Of a stretch of DNA of 27,791 nucleotides, positions 9,501 through 15,271 are shown piece after piece. The DNA comes from JAXGQD01 sp964574395 (GTDB lineage Bacteria > Bacillota > Clostridia > Saccharofermentanales > Fastidiosipilaceae): assembly GCA_964574395.1 (NCBI GenBank), contig CAZNNL010000026.1:1-27791 (forward strand), written 5' to 3'. The notes under the pieces were generated by a model. That model saw only the letters and a list, made by a program, of their open reading frames with translations. It was not told where the DNA came from and searched no databases. The position numbers were made by a program, and so were the translations under genes. Each line of letters opens with the position of its first letter. Position 1 is the first letter of the stretch.

Positions 9501-10984
9501 ATGCTCATGCTAATTTGTGTTGGCAAAAGACCATTAGCAACAGTCGGAGTTTGCGTCGTTCCTGAGCCATTAAAAGAAATCACACGCTCACTTGCACCAA
9601 GAATATCATCTTGCGTTTCATCATAAGCCAACGAACTGGCATATTCTTGAATGGTTGTTCCGAGACCAGCAGTAAAGCTGTCCGTCAAATAGGTGTAGAT
9701 AGTATTGTCAATCAGGCGGTCCGTTGTCATGTCCAACATGCCTAGAAAAGCGGCTAACTGCCCATTTGAAGTTTTGTTATTGATAGCCGTTAACATCAAA
9801 CCACTTAAAGAATAATCTAGTTTGAGATACACATTTTGGGCAACTTCATTAGCGATAGCTTTGGCCCAAGTTACTGCGGTCGTGATTAAACGTTCGACTA
9901 ACCAACCACTGCTAAGGCTTTCTAGGGCTTCCACCACCCATGCCTCAGGGGTCTCCCCGCCAGCATAATGCATCGTTAATAGAGAAAGCGCAAAATCATA
10001 CAAGTTCTTATCACTACCCTCGAAAATTTTTTGATTTACGAGTGAATCCACCAAAGATCTCGTTTTTGCCGTAATCCACGCATCATTTTGAATATATTTT
10101 TCGGTTATTTGTTTGAGGAGATCGGCTACCATCGCCTGAATCTGCGCATCCGTAATCGTGGCTGGGTTGGTAAACCAGCCAGCTGTCCCATAAGGCGTGA
10201 TTTGTATGCCCTGATTCTTATACTGGAGAGTAACCCTTCCAATCCCGCTCCCTAACTCCATCTGCATACCACCGCCTAAGTGTGTAGTCAGCGCTTCACT
10301 TAGAACAGCGTTGAGGTCAAAATCTGGAGCAAATTCCTCTAACAAACTTAATATGCCCTCATCGACCGCTTGTTTTAGCATAGGTCTGAGTTGCCCTATC
10401 GCCATATTAAAAGGAAGTTGGTCGCTGTACATGGTATCTAAATTGTATTGGAGTAGATTATCGATAGTCTGCTCATTCATTTGAATACTTTGAATGCTGG
10501 AACTATTAAGCTTCAGTTCTTCTGAAGTTCTAGCCGTACCATCTTGTAAAGCTGACCCTTTTGTGAATAGTGCCTGACGCACCGGAGAACCATAAGAAAC
10601 CAAAGAAGCCGTCTCCACATCGGTCAAGTGGTTACCTTTGATTGTTGTAAATTCAGCCACATCATTAGCGTGCATGTGTCCGGTAAAGATATAACGCAAG
10701 CCCGCATCCGCCAATGCAGTGCTTACCTTACGCCAGTCTTCAATCACATATTCATGTGCTAATTCGGCTGCCATAGAAAAATGCGGGATAAATCCGTGGT
10801 GAGCCATGGCTATCATGGTCACACCTTCCGCCTCCGCATTTTCAATCTGTGTTATAGCCCACACTAAAAGGTCCGCATCCATGCGCCCCGCTGTAATGTG
10901 CCCGTCTTCGCTCAAACCCGTTGCATCTGGACTATACATGCCCGTATCAAGGGCAAGGAGTCGGAAACCTTCATTAAGTTGCAC
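3521..10984 (-). CDS. Giant LPxTG-type surface protein with phosphoesterase, beta-helix, Ig-like and Rib-like domains
   Basis: 2487 aa from a GTG at 10984. Order of parts: (1) C-terminal half of a calcineurin-like phosphoesterase (AHHGF 61-65, GHMH 102-105) and a helical extension to ~460; (2) Fn3-like module ~480-605; (3) a complete purple-acid-phosphatase-like domain ~610-900 with VADSQ, GDIVDHG 650-656, GNHE 681-684, ALHKS ~766-770, GGHDHTYNR 804-812; (4) helical linker ~905-980; (5) pectate-lyase-like beta-helix ~985-1240; (6) Big2-like domains ~1365-1520 and ~1700-1787; (7) three Rib-like repeats ~1790-1869, 1904-1983, 2033-2110 joined by Pro/Thr linkers; (8) a C-terminal domain, Pro/Glu/Thr stalk, LPRSG 2450-2454, a membrane helix and KKKR. 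It is probably sortase-anchored; LPRSG departs from LPxTG. The GTG start has no signal peptide and the first phosphoesterase lacks its N-terminal metal motifs, so the 5' end is missing or frame-disrupted. Substrate unknown; nucleotide or phosphoester scavenging at the cell surface is a guess. Confidence 0.8.
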   Translation of the reverse strand: MQLNEGFRLLALDTGMYSPDATGLSEDGHITAGRMDADLLVWAITQIENAEAEGVTMIAMAHHGFIPHFSMAAELAHEYVIEDWRKVSTALADAGLRYIFTGHMHANDVAEFTTIKGNHLTDVETASLVSYGSPVRQALFTKGSALQDGTARTSEELKLNSSSIQSIQMNEQTIDNLLQYNLDTMYSDQLPFNMAIGQLRPMLKQAVDEGILSLLEEFAPDFDLNAVLSEALTTHLGGGMQMELGSGIGRVTLQYKNQGIQITPYGTAGWFTNPATITDAQIQAMVADLLKQITEKYIQNDAWITAKTRSLVDSLVNQKIFEGSDKNLYDFALSLLTMHYAGGETPEAWVVEALESLSSGWLVERLITTAVTWAKAIANEVAQNVYLKLDYSLSGLMLTAINNKTSNGQLAAFLGMLDMTTDRLIDNTIYTYLTDSFTAGLGTTIQEYASSLAYDETQDDILGASERVISFNGSGTTQTPTVANGLLPTQISMSMGTGEGVYSKRNFSWYTGTHVSSGEVQILPYTSASPDFNSDRVHVFKAESETVKKAATRMNLALINSFGSQTLTRHLAEVTGLSPNSNYWYRVGSSESNTWSQAVRFRTGPAEGGFGFTVVADSQGMSTVDYQVYQTALQDAVSRFGESAFTVHLGDIVDHGMDETQWTLATAHEAVMGQAFVPVTGNHEYKGDTKDVTEPNALLRHYKLSGLNVPEQDLSTGVYYSFDYQNVCFVVLNTESLNAAGGIDQAQLNWAYQTLNESSAKWKIIALHKSVYSSGPHRQDRDVIQIRAQLNALAADSSVDLVLGGHDHTYNRTAVLRRGVVQETKTLNDSHGGLTYPVLTNPEGTVFITPGTIGVKYYPVSDDASIPTVRSSQPQRPIYAHVELNEERLYYKAYTVQGGSSTLYDHFAIQKIEIEEELAWQKVIEQIAALPSQIQLSDETRINEARVAYDALSTDDKKQVTNYTLLTAAEKTLATLKNIHGKQTVTVSNRDQFVAALNNNNVGTIVVNNTFDVEYISWLQARGTTQNVNRDLTIRGAGTLKYLSLNVLPNVSLILDGSLSIDGSRTSGSIYGAINPIVLNDGATLIMNGSTSLRTEYGTGGSDVGNAIRATAANTRVVLNTSGSIWGASRAVWAGDSTILTINNGTLGNKNNLPTVETNSHVIVNGGTVGNVLTKTFTMTGGTLDNEKARDGKRIPLRVRETAYITGGTIVPYDGKAIQLLEANTRLHIAALRENGFSMGDQRPFIGAITSDNFKNVSASYSPLSGAWSGANGIYESDREANTVEALAALNGKALPSEHQAETRLMKSEIEAGRHIVYGKIYLAGQGASHPLLSAAPGSEAVIYGPTRLLDNNVLTGLEISETSPVIIELGKTKRLSYLSTPANSFGKKINWTSSNEEIATVDMSGMVLAKLPGQVRISVEADENPAVQAEVDVFAINAKIVGEENHVGTNDLSLSLDLGIEDPLFTARWSSSNQRLATIDETNGTLTRLEGSSGSVIVAAEIFYNGESTGIVAEKTIRLISPIQVRVEQSDTGLVVTSGQKHNHSVNITAQGDSVIEYASVPLSTSEAEHEGLEWQVYTGRIRRLIGLEQAIEERYIFRYRDFDFENYGAVYDLDISRITPTLEHLTDPWTKASFPEYDESYTIKVGEVTLDDSNRSKIFSNQLESETEENPTVYIDVLDAYGNKARLQTHIAIPEVLSLSLSSELAEVEAGNEALVKASVKTRFGADDTVRWQIKGAHHEETSLDENGLLTVAKEEQEVQLTIEAQSIADPSKKAKLTLAILVLPTQTEADLTTPVVTEVTLQQDEETEAAENQILAAVSGIPETATKRLTMNIDLTLAGDQIAVVTVVYSDESEDLVEVKVIVEAKPSPTPTPTATPTPTPTPTATPTPTPTASPTPTPALTEADQTTPVVAAVTLKQGANIYAATAELLAAVTGISETAAKSVTIFVDLSKPGEQIAIVTVVYSDKSEDLVEVKVTVEAVLNPTPSPTPEPTPIPEPTPTPVPSITPEPTPTPGPTPTPGPTPTPGPTEAELITPIVDVVTLQQGAEASSAETLILAAVTGVPETAIKNVAVNVDLTQAGEQIAVVMVVYSDKSEDIVEVKVMVQPLQRYSQLLVTVIAVNRIAKPENPEETLVEQHEVGSFVIDGLVGELAMEHATQALKSNSELMASLDGQVFSSLQVDDIVISQDQLRFPENEGEQKSIRFVYRYPTPELVILRDGEFWIVGNTESLDINMQMSAQLVEKAPLEDDTQITYYRMADIIIKDAHGAQAQPRDVVEVFFPIPEELRDQSIRLVYLNETNGALEDVISERVELPSPAMKFKAAHFSVYGLVYSELKPEPTPEPTPEPTPEPTPEPTPEPTSEPTQEPTLEPTVNPTTEPTLGPVIEEQEETTESKPEDILPEYEPEVTTEAGLEPSLEQPTNMPGAATSNKFNVNPTQTKKPQDKLPRSGEKNGDDALLLGLSILLLIALALKKKRFQKISSY
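3830..3964. repeat. Pro-Glu-Thr codon repeat (wall-spanning stalk)
   Basis: Tandem 12-base units (alternating GGTTCTGGTGTA-like and GGCTCAGGCGTA-like on the plus strand) encode about ten PEPT units, residues ~2341-2385 of the giant surface protein, just before its LPRSG anchor. Typical of a rod that carries a wall-anchored protein through the peptidoglycan. Unit number may vary by slippage. Confidence 0.8.
4889..5032. repeat. Pro-Thr-rich codon repeat between Rib-like domains 2 and 3
   Basis: Tandem short units encode PTPTPGP- and PEPTP-type residues (~1985-2032), linking the second and third Rib-like domains. DNA units of GTAGGCGTTGGACCAGGT are nearly identical side by side, consistent with recent slippage or duplication. 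Confidence 0.75.
5276..5377. repeat. Pro-Thr-Ala codon repeat between Rib-like domains 1 and 2
   Basis: Encodes PTPTPTATP units (residues ~1870-1903). A longer unit containing GGGGTAGGCGTAGCCGTTGG is present twice (around 5310 and 5340), indicating tandem duplication at the DNA level. Confidence 0.75.
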
Positions 10985-11149
10985 GGTATAGGAAAGCCCG
11001 CCGGCTTGTTTGCCTTCAGGGGGTGTGTAGTAAGCAGCTTGATGCTCGCCATTGTAGCCAAAGTCGGCATAAATTTCTCTAAACTCAGCAGCGCTTGACT
11101 CGCCAAAATTCCACTTAGCAGAAGGCTCAACACCCGTGGTGCCCCGCGT
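10985..11149 (-). other. In-frame coding remnant upstream of the giant gene's GTG
   Basis: The giant gene's frame stays open for 55 codons before the GTG, back to a TAA at 11152-11150, with no ATG, GTG or TTG among them. The translation reads EPSAKWNFGESSAAEFREIY, then ADFGYNGEHQAAYYTPPEGK, then QAGGLSYTV, leading straight into QLNEGFRLLALDTG. EFREIYADFGYN is what I expect just after the GNHD motif in this phosphoesterase family. Real protein-coding sequence therefore extends past the only usable start, yet the ~150 residues with the DxH, GDxxxxGE and GNHD motifs are absent from the DNA further upstream. Confidence 0.7.
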
Positions 11150-11268
11150 TTAGGCAATGACGCACGCGTTCGCGGTACCCGCTTGTCGCACTCTACTTTC
11201 CCTGTTCCTAAACTCTGACCACTAGCATTGATACTTGTAATACATCTCGATTTCAAAGCTGAAAACAT
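11076..11268 (-). other. Signal-peptide-like sequence out of frame with the giant gene
   Basis: A different frame opens with ATG at 11268 (GGGGG ribosome-like site just before it; an earlier ATG lies at 11313). It reads MFSALKSRCI, later LPKRGAPR, then the hydrophobic core VLSLLLSGILASQALLS. Basic n-region, hydrophobic core and ASQA-type cleavage site look like an export signal. The core overlaps the remnant coding frame, and a single frame change near 11085-11095 would join it to EFREIYADFGY. It may be the gene's own signal peptide separated by an indel, or chance. Confidence 0.35.
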
Positions 11269-11414
11269 ACATCCCCCATACCTAATCGACTCACTAGCCG
11301 ATACTTTTCGCAAGCTATTTCATCCTACTGAGGTTTTAGCGTATGGGTTCAACGTTAAACTGAGATTAACGCTACTTTAATCCTTCTCAAAATTTCAAAA
11401 CATTTATGCTCTGC

Positions 11415-11423
11415 TTATCCACA
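11415..11423 (+). other. Perfect DnaA-box sequence, isolated
   Basis: TTATCCACA at 11415-11423 matches the consensus DnaA box exactly. It stands alone between the giant gene and repeat copy B, with no dnaA/dnaN, AT-rich unwinding region or cluster of boxes, so it does not mark an origin. Confidence 0.4.
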
Positions 11424-11454
11424 GGAAATTTAATGGTATTGAGTATGTATAATA

Positions 11455-11720
11455 TTGGCAAAAAGCAGCCTACGCACCGAGTGCCGCGTACCACCACTTC
11501 CCAAATTGACAAAGAAGCAGCTTGTGCACGGCAAATCACCTCAAAAACCGTTTAAAAGCTGATTTTTCGTCAAAAAAACAACCTGTACGCCGATTTCGAG
11601 CTTCACAGCCCGTTTTTCTTCGCACAAGTTGATTCTTTGTCAATTTTTCTGAGATTTTCGGTCCCAAAAGCCTTGAGACGTCACACAACCTGCTTTTTTG
11701 CCAACGGGGCTATCGTACCA
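11455..11720. repeat. ~265-bp intergenic element, copy B
   Basis: Second copy of the element at 3165-3429, same orientation, 8.3 kb away. The middle (11503-11637) is almost base-for-base identical to 3212-3346, differing at only a few positions; the outer thirds are more diverged. Left end TTGGCAAAAAGCAGCC, right end TTTTTTGCCAACGGGG. A further half-unit, CAACAAAGCAGCCTAC, lies at about 11769-11784 and runs into the aroA stop codon. The gene-free interval 11314-11782 otherwise holds only the DnaA-box match and no ORF I can support. Confidence 0.85.
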
Positions 11721-11782
11721 AAGCTACAGAACCGTCGCCCCAAACTAAAGCGAGCACAAAGCAATCGCAACAAAGCAGCCTA

Positions 11783-13123
11783 CTAATCCCTAAGCTCCAC
11801 GACACCACCCAAACTGGTGTAGTCGTCCAAAAAGCGTGGATAGGATTTTTTCACGCAGTCGATATCATCAATGAACAAGCCATCGATAGAGTGTGCGGCA
11901 GCGATGCACTGGCACATCATCATGCGGTGATCGTTGTAGGTTTTTACTTCGCCAGACTTGAACCAAAGGGGAATTTTTTCGCCATTTGCCATAGTTTTGT
12001 AGCCACCCAGAGGCTTTTTCATTCCCTTAATGAGCAGAAAATCCAAGCCTTCTTCGGCCTCCACACCAAGTGCCTCAAGCATCTCAACTGTAGCGTGTAA
12101 ACGGTCGCATTCTTTCATGCGGAGCCGCGCAACATTGCGCAGTATATGTGTGCCCGGTATCACAGCGCAAGCTAAAGCGAAGGCCGGAACGATGTCGGGA
12201 AACTGTTCCACACTACATTCTTGAACAACATAATCCGCCTTGGGATGTTCTTGCATATGACACAAATCGCCTAGCAGATGTCTAAAAACAGCATCGCCTT
12301 GTTTAGTTGAGGTACTAAGGCCTTGAACGTCAATGTCCGCGCCGAGAAAATTGGCCAGATGGAAAAACGCGGCTTGGCTAGCGTCGGCTTCTACTTTAGG
12401 TAGATGCGCGGGCATGGTATATGTTTGGCCACCTTTTACCACATAAGAACCAAATTCGCCAAGCGAAGCATCAAAGCTAATTTCCACGCCGAAAAGGCGT
12501 TGTTCAGACAAGGTTAAAACAACATAAGAGGCTGATTCCAAAGGCGATTCGAGACGAATCACGCTATCTTTGGCAAGCAGTGGCAGCGCCAATAATAGCC
12601 CGGTCAAATATTGTGAACTAATATTGCCAGGAACGGAGAATTCACCGCCCTCGAGTTTTCCACGTAAAGTCAGAGGGAGAAATAAGCCTTCTTTTTCATT
12701 GGCAAAATCAAGCTGCACACCATGTCCGTCGAGTATCGTTTTATACTCGGCAAGGGGTCGTTCGGGGAGCCTTCCTTTGCCAGAAAAAACATGTTCGTTA
12801 CCGCTTAAAGCAGCAACGGGTATGGCAAAGCGTAAAGTAGAACCCGACTCACGACAGGCTAATGCTGTCTTTTCCTGAACGAGTGCATCGATTACATCAC
12901 AAGTTGCCAGTATGTCTTCCGAGGCTTTTTGCGGATCGGTACGGGCCATGTTCATAGTGTTCTGTAGGACTTCCATGGCATGTCTGGAACCGTTCAAAGA
13001 AGCCAAATATAAACAAAATAAACGTCTATGTGTCAGGCTCTTAGAGACCGGTGGGACAACTTTTCCCCTTAGAAAGCTAGGGTGAACAAATGCGGAACGA
13101 TGCTTGTTATTACTCAATCCCAA
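11783..13123 (-). CDS. aroA: EPSP synthase (3-phosphoshikimate 1-carboxyvinyltransferase)
   Basis: 446 aa, normal length. Joins shikimate 3-phosphate and phosphoenolpyruvate to make EPSP, the sixth shikimate-pathway step. Signature parts: PPVSKSLTHRRL near the N-terminus (Lys and Ser that bind substrate), ACRESGSTLRFAIP, the clostridial-type form of the PEP loop, PGNISSQYLTGLLLALPLL, RLRMKECDRLHA, and YNDHRMMMCQCIA. Both halves of the inside-out alpha/beta barrel are present. It starts 10 bases inside the end of aroB, so the two are translationally coupled, and it is the last gene of the aromatic operon. The FAN codons at 12699-12707 carry the dispersed 9-mer. No clear terminator follows; repeat copy B begins 62 bases downstream. 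Confidence 0.95.
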   Translation of the reverse strand: MGLSNNKHRSAFVHPSFLRGKVVPPVSKSLTHRRLFCLYLASLNGSRHAMEVLQNTMNMARTDPQKASEDILATCDVIDALVQEKTALACRESGSTLRFAIPVAALSGNEHVFSGKGRLPERPLAEYKTILDGHGVQLDFANEKEGLFLPLTLRGKLEGGEFSVPGNISSQYLTGLLLALPLLAKDSVIRLESPLESASYVVLTLSEQRLFGVEISFDASLGEFGSYVVKGGQTYTMPAHLPKVEADASQAAFFHLANFLGADIDVQGLSTSTKQGDAVFRHLLGDLCHMQEHPKADYVVQECSVEQFPDIVPAFALACAVIPGTHILRNVARLRMKECDRLHATVEMLEALGVEAEEGLDFLLIKGMKKPLGGYKTMANGEKIPLWFKSGEVKTYNDHRMMMCQCIAAAHSIDGLFIDDIDCVKKSYPRFLDDYTSLGGVVELRD

Positions 13124-14172
13124 ATCTCCTCAAGAATGTTTTGCAGTGTTTCTAGCGCTATAGGATAGGTCACTGCTTCGCCAATTTCTTTCAAAAGAAC
13201 CAGATGTAATTTCTCACCAATACGTTTCTTGTCTGCCTTCATAGCATGCATCACTTCTTCAGACGTACAGTCTGAAAAATGCGTTGGCAGTTGATAAGCT
13301 TCCAATAATTTTTTCACGCGCTCACTCGTTCCGACAGGGGTAATGCCGAGGCGTTCTCCAATGCGACAGGCAACAACTTGCCCAATTGCAACGGCTTCGC
13401 CATGGCGAAGTAATTGATAGTGGGTGATGCGCTCTAGTGCGTGGCCTACGGAATGGCCGAAATTGAGATGCATGCGTTCACCCGTGTCTTTTTCGTCGTT
13501 TTTGACAACTTTGACTTTGATGTCCACGCAACAATTGACAGCCCACTCTAAATCGAGTGCTTTACTTTCCATGCGTTCGAAAAGTTGCAGGTCGCGGATG
13601 CAACCATATTTGATGATTTCGGAGATACCGTTGTTGAGTTCCGCGCGCGGTAGAGTTTGTAATGTCTTGGGGTCGATGAGGACGGCGTGTGGTTGGTAGA
13701 AGGCGCCGACCATGTTTTTGCCAAAAGGCATATCAATCGCAGTCTTGCCGCCAATTGCTGAATCCACCTGCGCCATCAGACTGGTGGGTACTTGGATGAG
13801 ACGGATGCCACGTAAATAGGTGGCTGCAGCAAACCCGACCATATCCCCCACAACCCCACCACCGAGGGCCAAAACGACATCACTGCGCGTAATGTCTGCC
13901 ATAAAGAGGGCGGTGTAAATCTTGTTGAGGCTATGCATGGTTTTATGTTCTTCACCTGCATCAATTTCGCAAGAAGCCGTTTTCAAACCAGCCGCATAGA
14001 GGCTTTTCAGCACTCGGCTGAGGTACAAGGGCGACACATTCGTATCCGTTATGACCATCGCCTTTTTGGCTGCACCAATCGCTGCAAGTTTCTCCCCAAC
14101 TTGATCGAGCAAACCGCTGCGAATCGTAATGGGGTAATCTTTTGAACTGGTTCTTGCAATAATTTCTGCCAT
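13114..14172 (-). CDS. aroB: 3-dehydroquinate synthase
   Basis: 352 aa, full length. Converts DAHP to 3-dehydroquinate using NAD and a divalent metal, shikimate step 2. Visible motifs: GGGVVGDMVGFAAATYLRG (NAD site), PTSLMAQVDSAIGGKTAID, NNGISEIIKYG with the metal-binding Glu, LNFGHSVGHALE and HGEAVAIG with metal-binding histidines. A 66-base gap separates it from the upstream DAHP synthase gene, long enough for its own ribosome site (GAGAGAAAAAG just before the ATG). It overlaps aroA by 10 bases. The MPFGKN codons at 13716-13724 contain the dispersed 9-mer. Confidence 0.96.
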   Translation of the reverse strand: MAEIIARTSSKDYPITIRSGLLDQVGEKLAAIGAAKKAMVITDTNVSPLYLSRVLKSLYAAGLKTASCEIDAGEEHKTMHSLNKIYTALFMADITRSDVVLALGGGVVGDMVGFAAATYLRGIRLIQVPTSLMAQVDSAIGGKTAIDMPFGKNMVGAFYQPHAVLIDPKTLQTLPRAELNNGISEIIKYGCIRDLQLFERMESKALDLEWAVNCCVDIKVKVVKNDEKDTGERMHLNFGHSVGHALERITHYQLLRHGEAVAIGQVVACRIGERLGITPVGTSERVKKLLEAYQLPTHFSDCTSEEVMHAMKADKKRIGEKLHLVLLKEIGEAVTYPIALETLQNILEEIWD

Positions 14173-14238
14173 CTTTTTCTCTCTTTTCTACTTTTTTCAC
14201 GCCAACCGTAAGCTTAACGCTTCATCAATTTCACTAAG

Positions 14239-15252
14239 TTATAGCGTTCTATCGACCGCCTCCGCCACCCTACGCAGCTTCGGCATCAGTTCGTCGAAAG
14301 CCGCTGGAGTCAGGGATTGTGGACCGTCAGATAGCGCATTGGCAGGGTCGTTGTGGACTTCAATGATGAGGCCGTCGCAACCGGCGGCGATGGCTGCTTT
14401 TGCCAAAGACTCCACGAGCCAAGCCTTACCACCCGCGTGACTGGGATCAACGAAAACCGGCAGATGGGTCAGACGCTTCAGAACAGGCACAGCACTTACA
14501 TCCAGCGTATTGCGTGTCGCGGTTTCAAAGGTACGAATGCCACGCTCGCAGAGAATGACCTGCTCATTTCCGCCCGCCATGATATATTCTGCGGACATTA
14601 GGAGTTCTTCTATTGAATTGGCAAAACCCCTTTTCAACAAAATCGGTTTCCGCGTATGCCCCAATTGCTTCAGCAATTCAAAGTTCTGCATATTACGCGT
14701 ACCGACTTGAATGATGTCCACAAACTGCTCAAACATTTCAATCTGAGAAGCGTTCGTGATTTCGGAAACAATCGGCAACTGCGTGGTATCGCGGGTCTTT
14801 GACATGTAAATCAAGCCTTCAGCCTTCAGCCCTTGGAAAGCATAAGGCGAGGTGCGTGGTTTAAAAGCACCGCCACGTAGAAAATGCGCGCCGGATTTCT
14901 TTATGGCATCCGCCACGATCGCAATTTGATCCTCCGTCTCAACCGAGCAAGGTCCTGCAATTACTTGGATTTGTTTACCACCAATCAGCTGCCCGCTAAT
15001 TTCAAAAACACTGTCATCCGGGTGGAATTTACGGTTCGCCTTCTTAAATGGCTCTTGAACCTTCATGACCTTTTCGACAATATCGCGCTGCGCAACCGCA
15101 TCGATGTCAATCGCCGAAGTATCCCCGACAAGGCCGATAACTGCGACATCCGTACCCACGATTGGGCTTGTCTGAACACCAAAAGTCTTCAGCCAGTGTT
15201 CCATTTGTTCGATCTGTTCAAGGCTAGTTCCTTGTTTTAAAACAATAATCAT
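14239..15252 (-). CDS. aroF: DAHP synthase, type I-beta with N-terminal regulatory domain (paralogue 1)
   Basis: 337 aa. Condenses phosphoenolpyruvate and erythrose 4-phosphate into DAHP, the first committed shikimate step. Residues 1-~70 form the ferredoxin-like regulatory domain seen in Thermotoga/Bacillus-type enzymes; the barrel follows, with AGPCSVE (metal-binding Cys), LRGGAFKPRTSPYAFQG, LLKRG, CERGIRTFE, FVDPSHAGGK and IIEVHNDPANALSDGPQSL. Good ribosome site AAGGAAG before the ATG. A second, clearly different paralogue heads the same operon (17815-18834), so the two may respond to different end products. Two copies of the dispersed 9-mer lie in it (14398, 14618). Confidence 0.95.
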   Translation of the reverse strand: MIIVLKQGTSLEQIEQMEHWLKTFGVQTSPIVGTDVAVIGLVGDTSAIDIDAVAQRDIVEKVMKVQEPFKKANRKFHPDDSVFEISGQLIGGKQIQVIAGPCSVETEDQIAIVADAIKKSGAHFLRGGAFKPRTSPYAFQGLKAEGLIYMSKTRDTTQLPIVSEITNASQIEMFEQFVDIIQVGTRNMQNFELLKQLGHTRKPILLKRGFANSIEELLMSAEYIMAGGNEQVILCERGIRTFETATRNTLDVSAVPVLKRLTHLPVFVDPSHAGGKAWLVESLAKAAIAAGCDGLIIEVHNDPANALSDGPQSLTPAAFDELMPKLRRVAEAVDRTL

Positions 15253-15271
15253 AATCTTCTTCCTTTATGCA

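Noticed and set aside
11415..11423. Perfect DnaA box, possibly an origin.
   Set aside because: One box only, no dnaA or dnaN, no box cluster; about as frequent by chance as any 9-mer.
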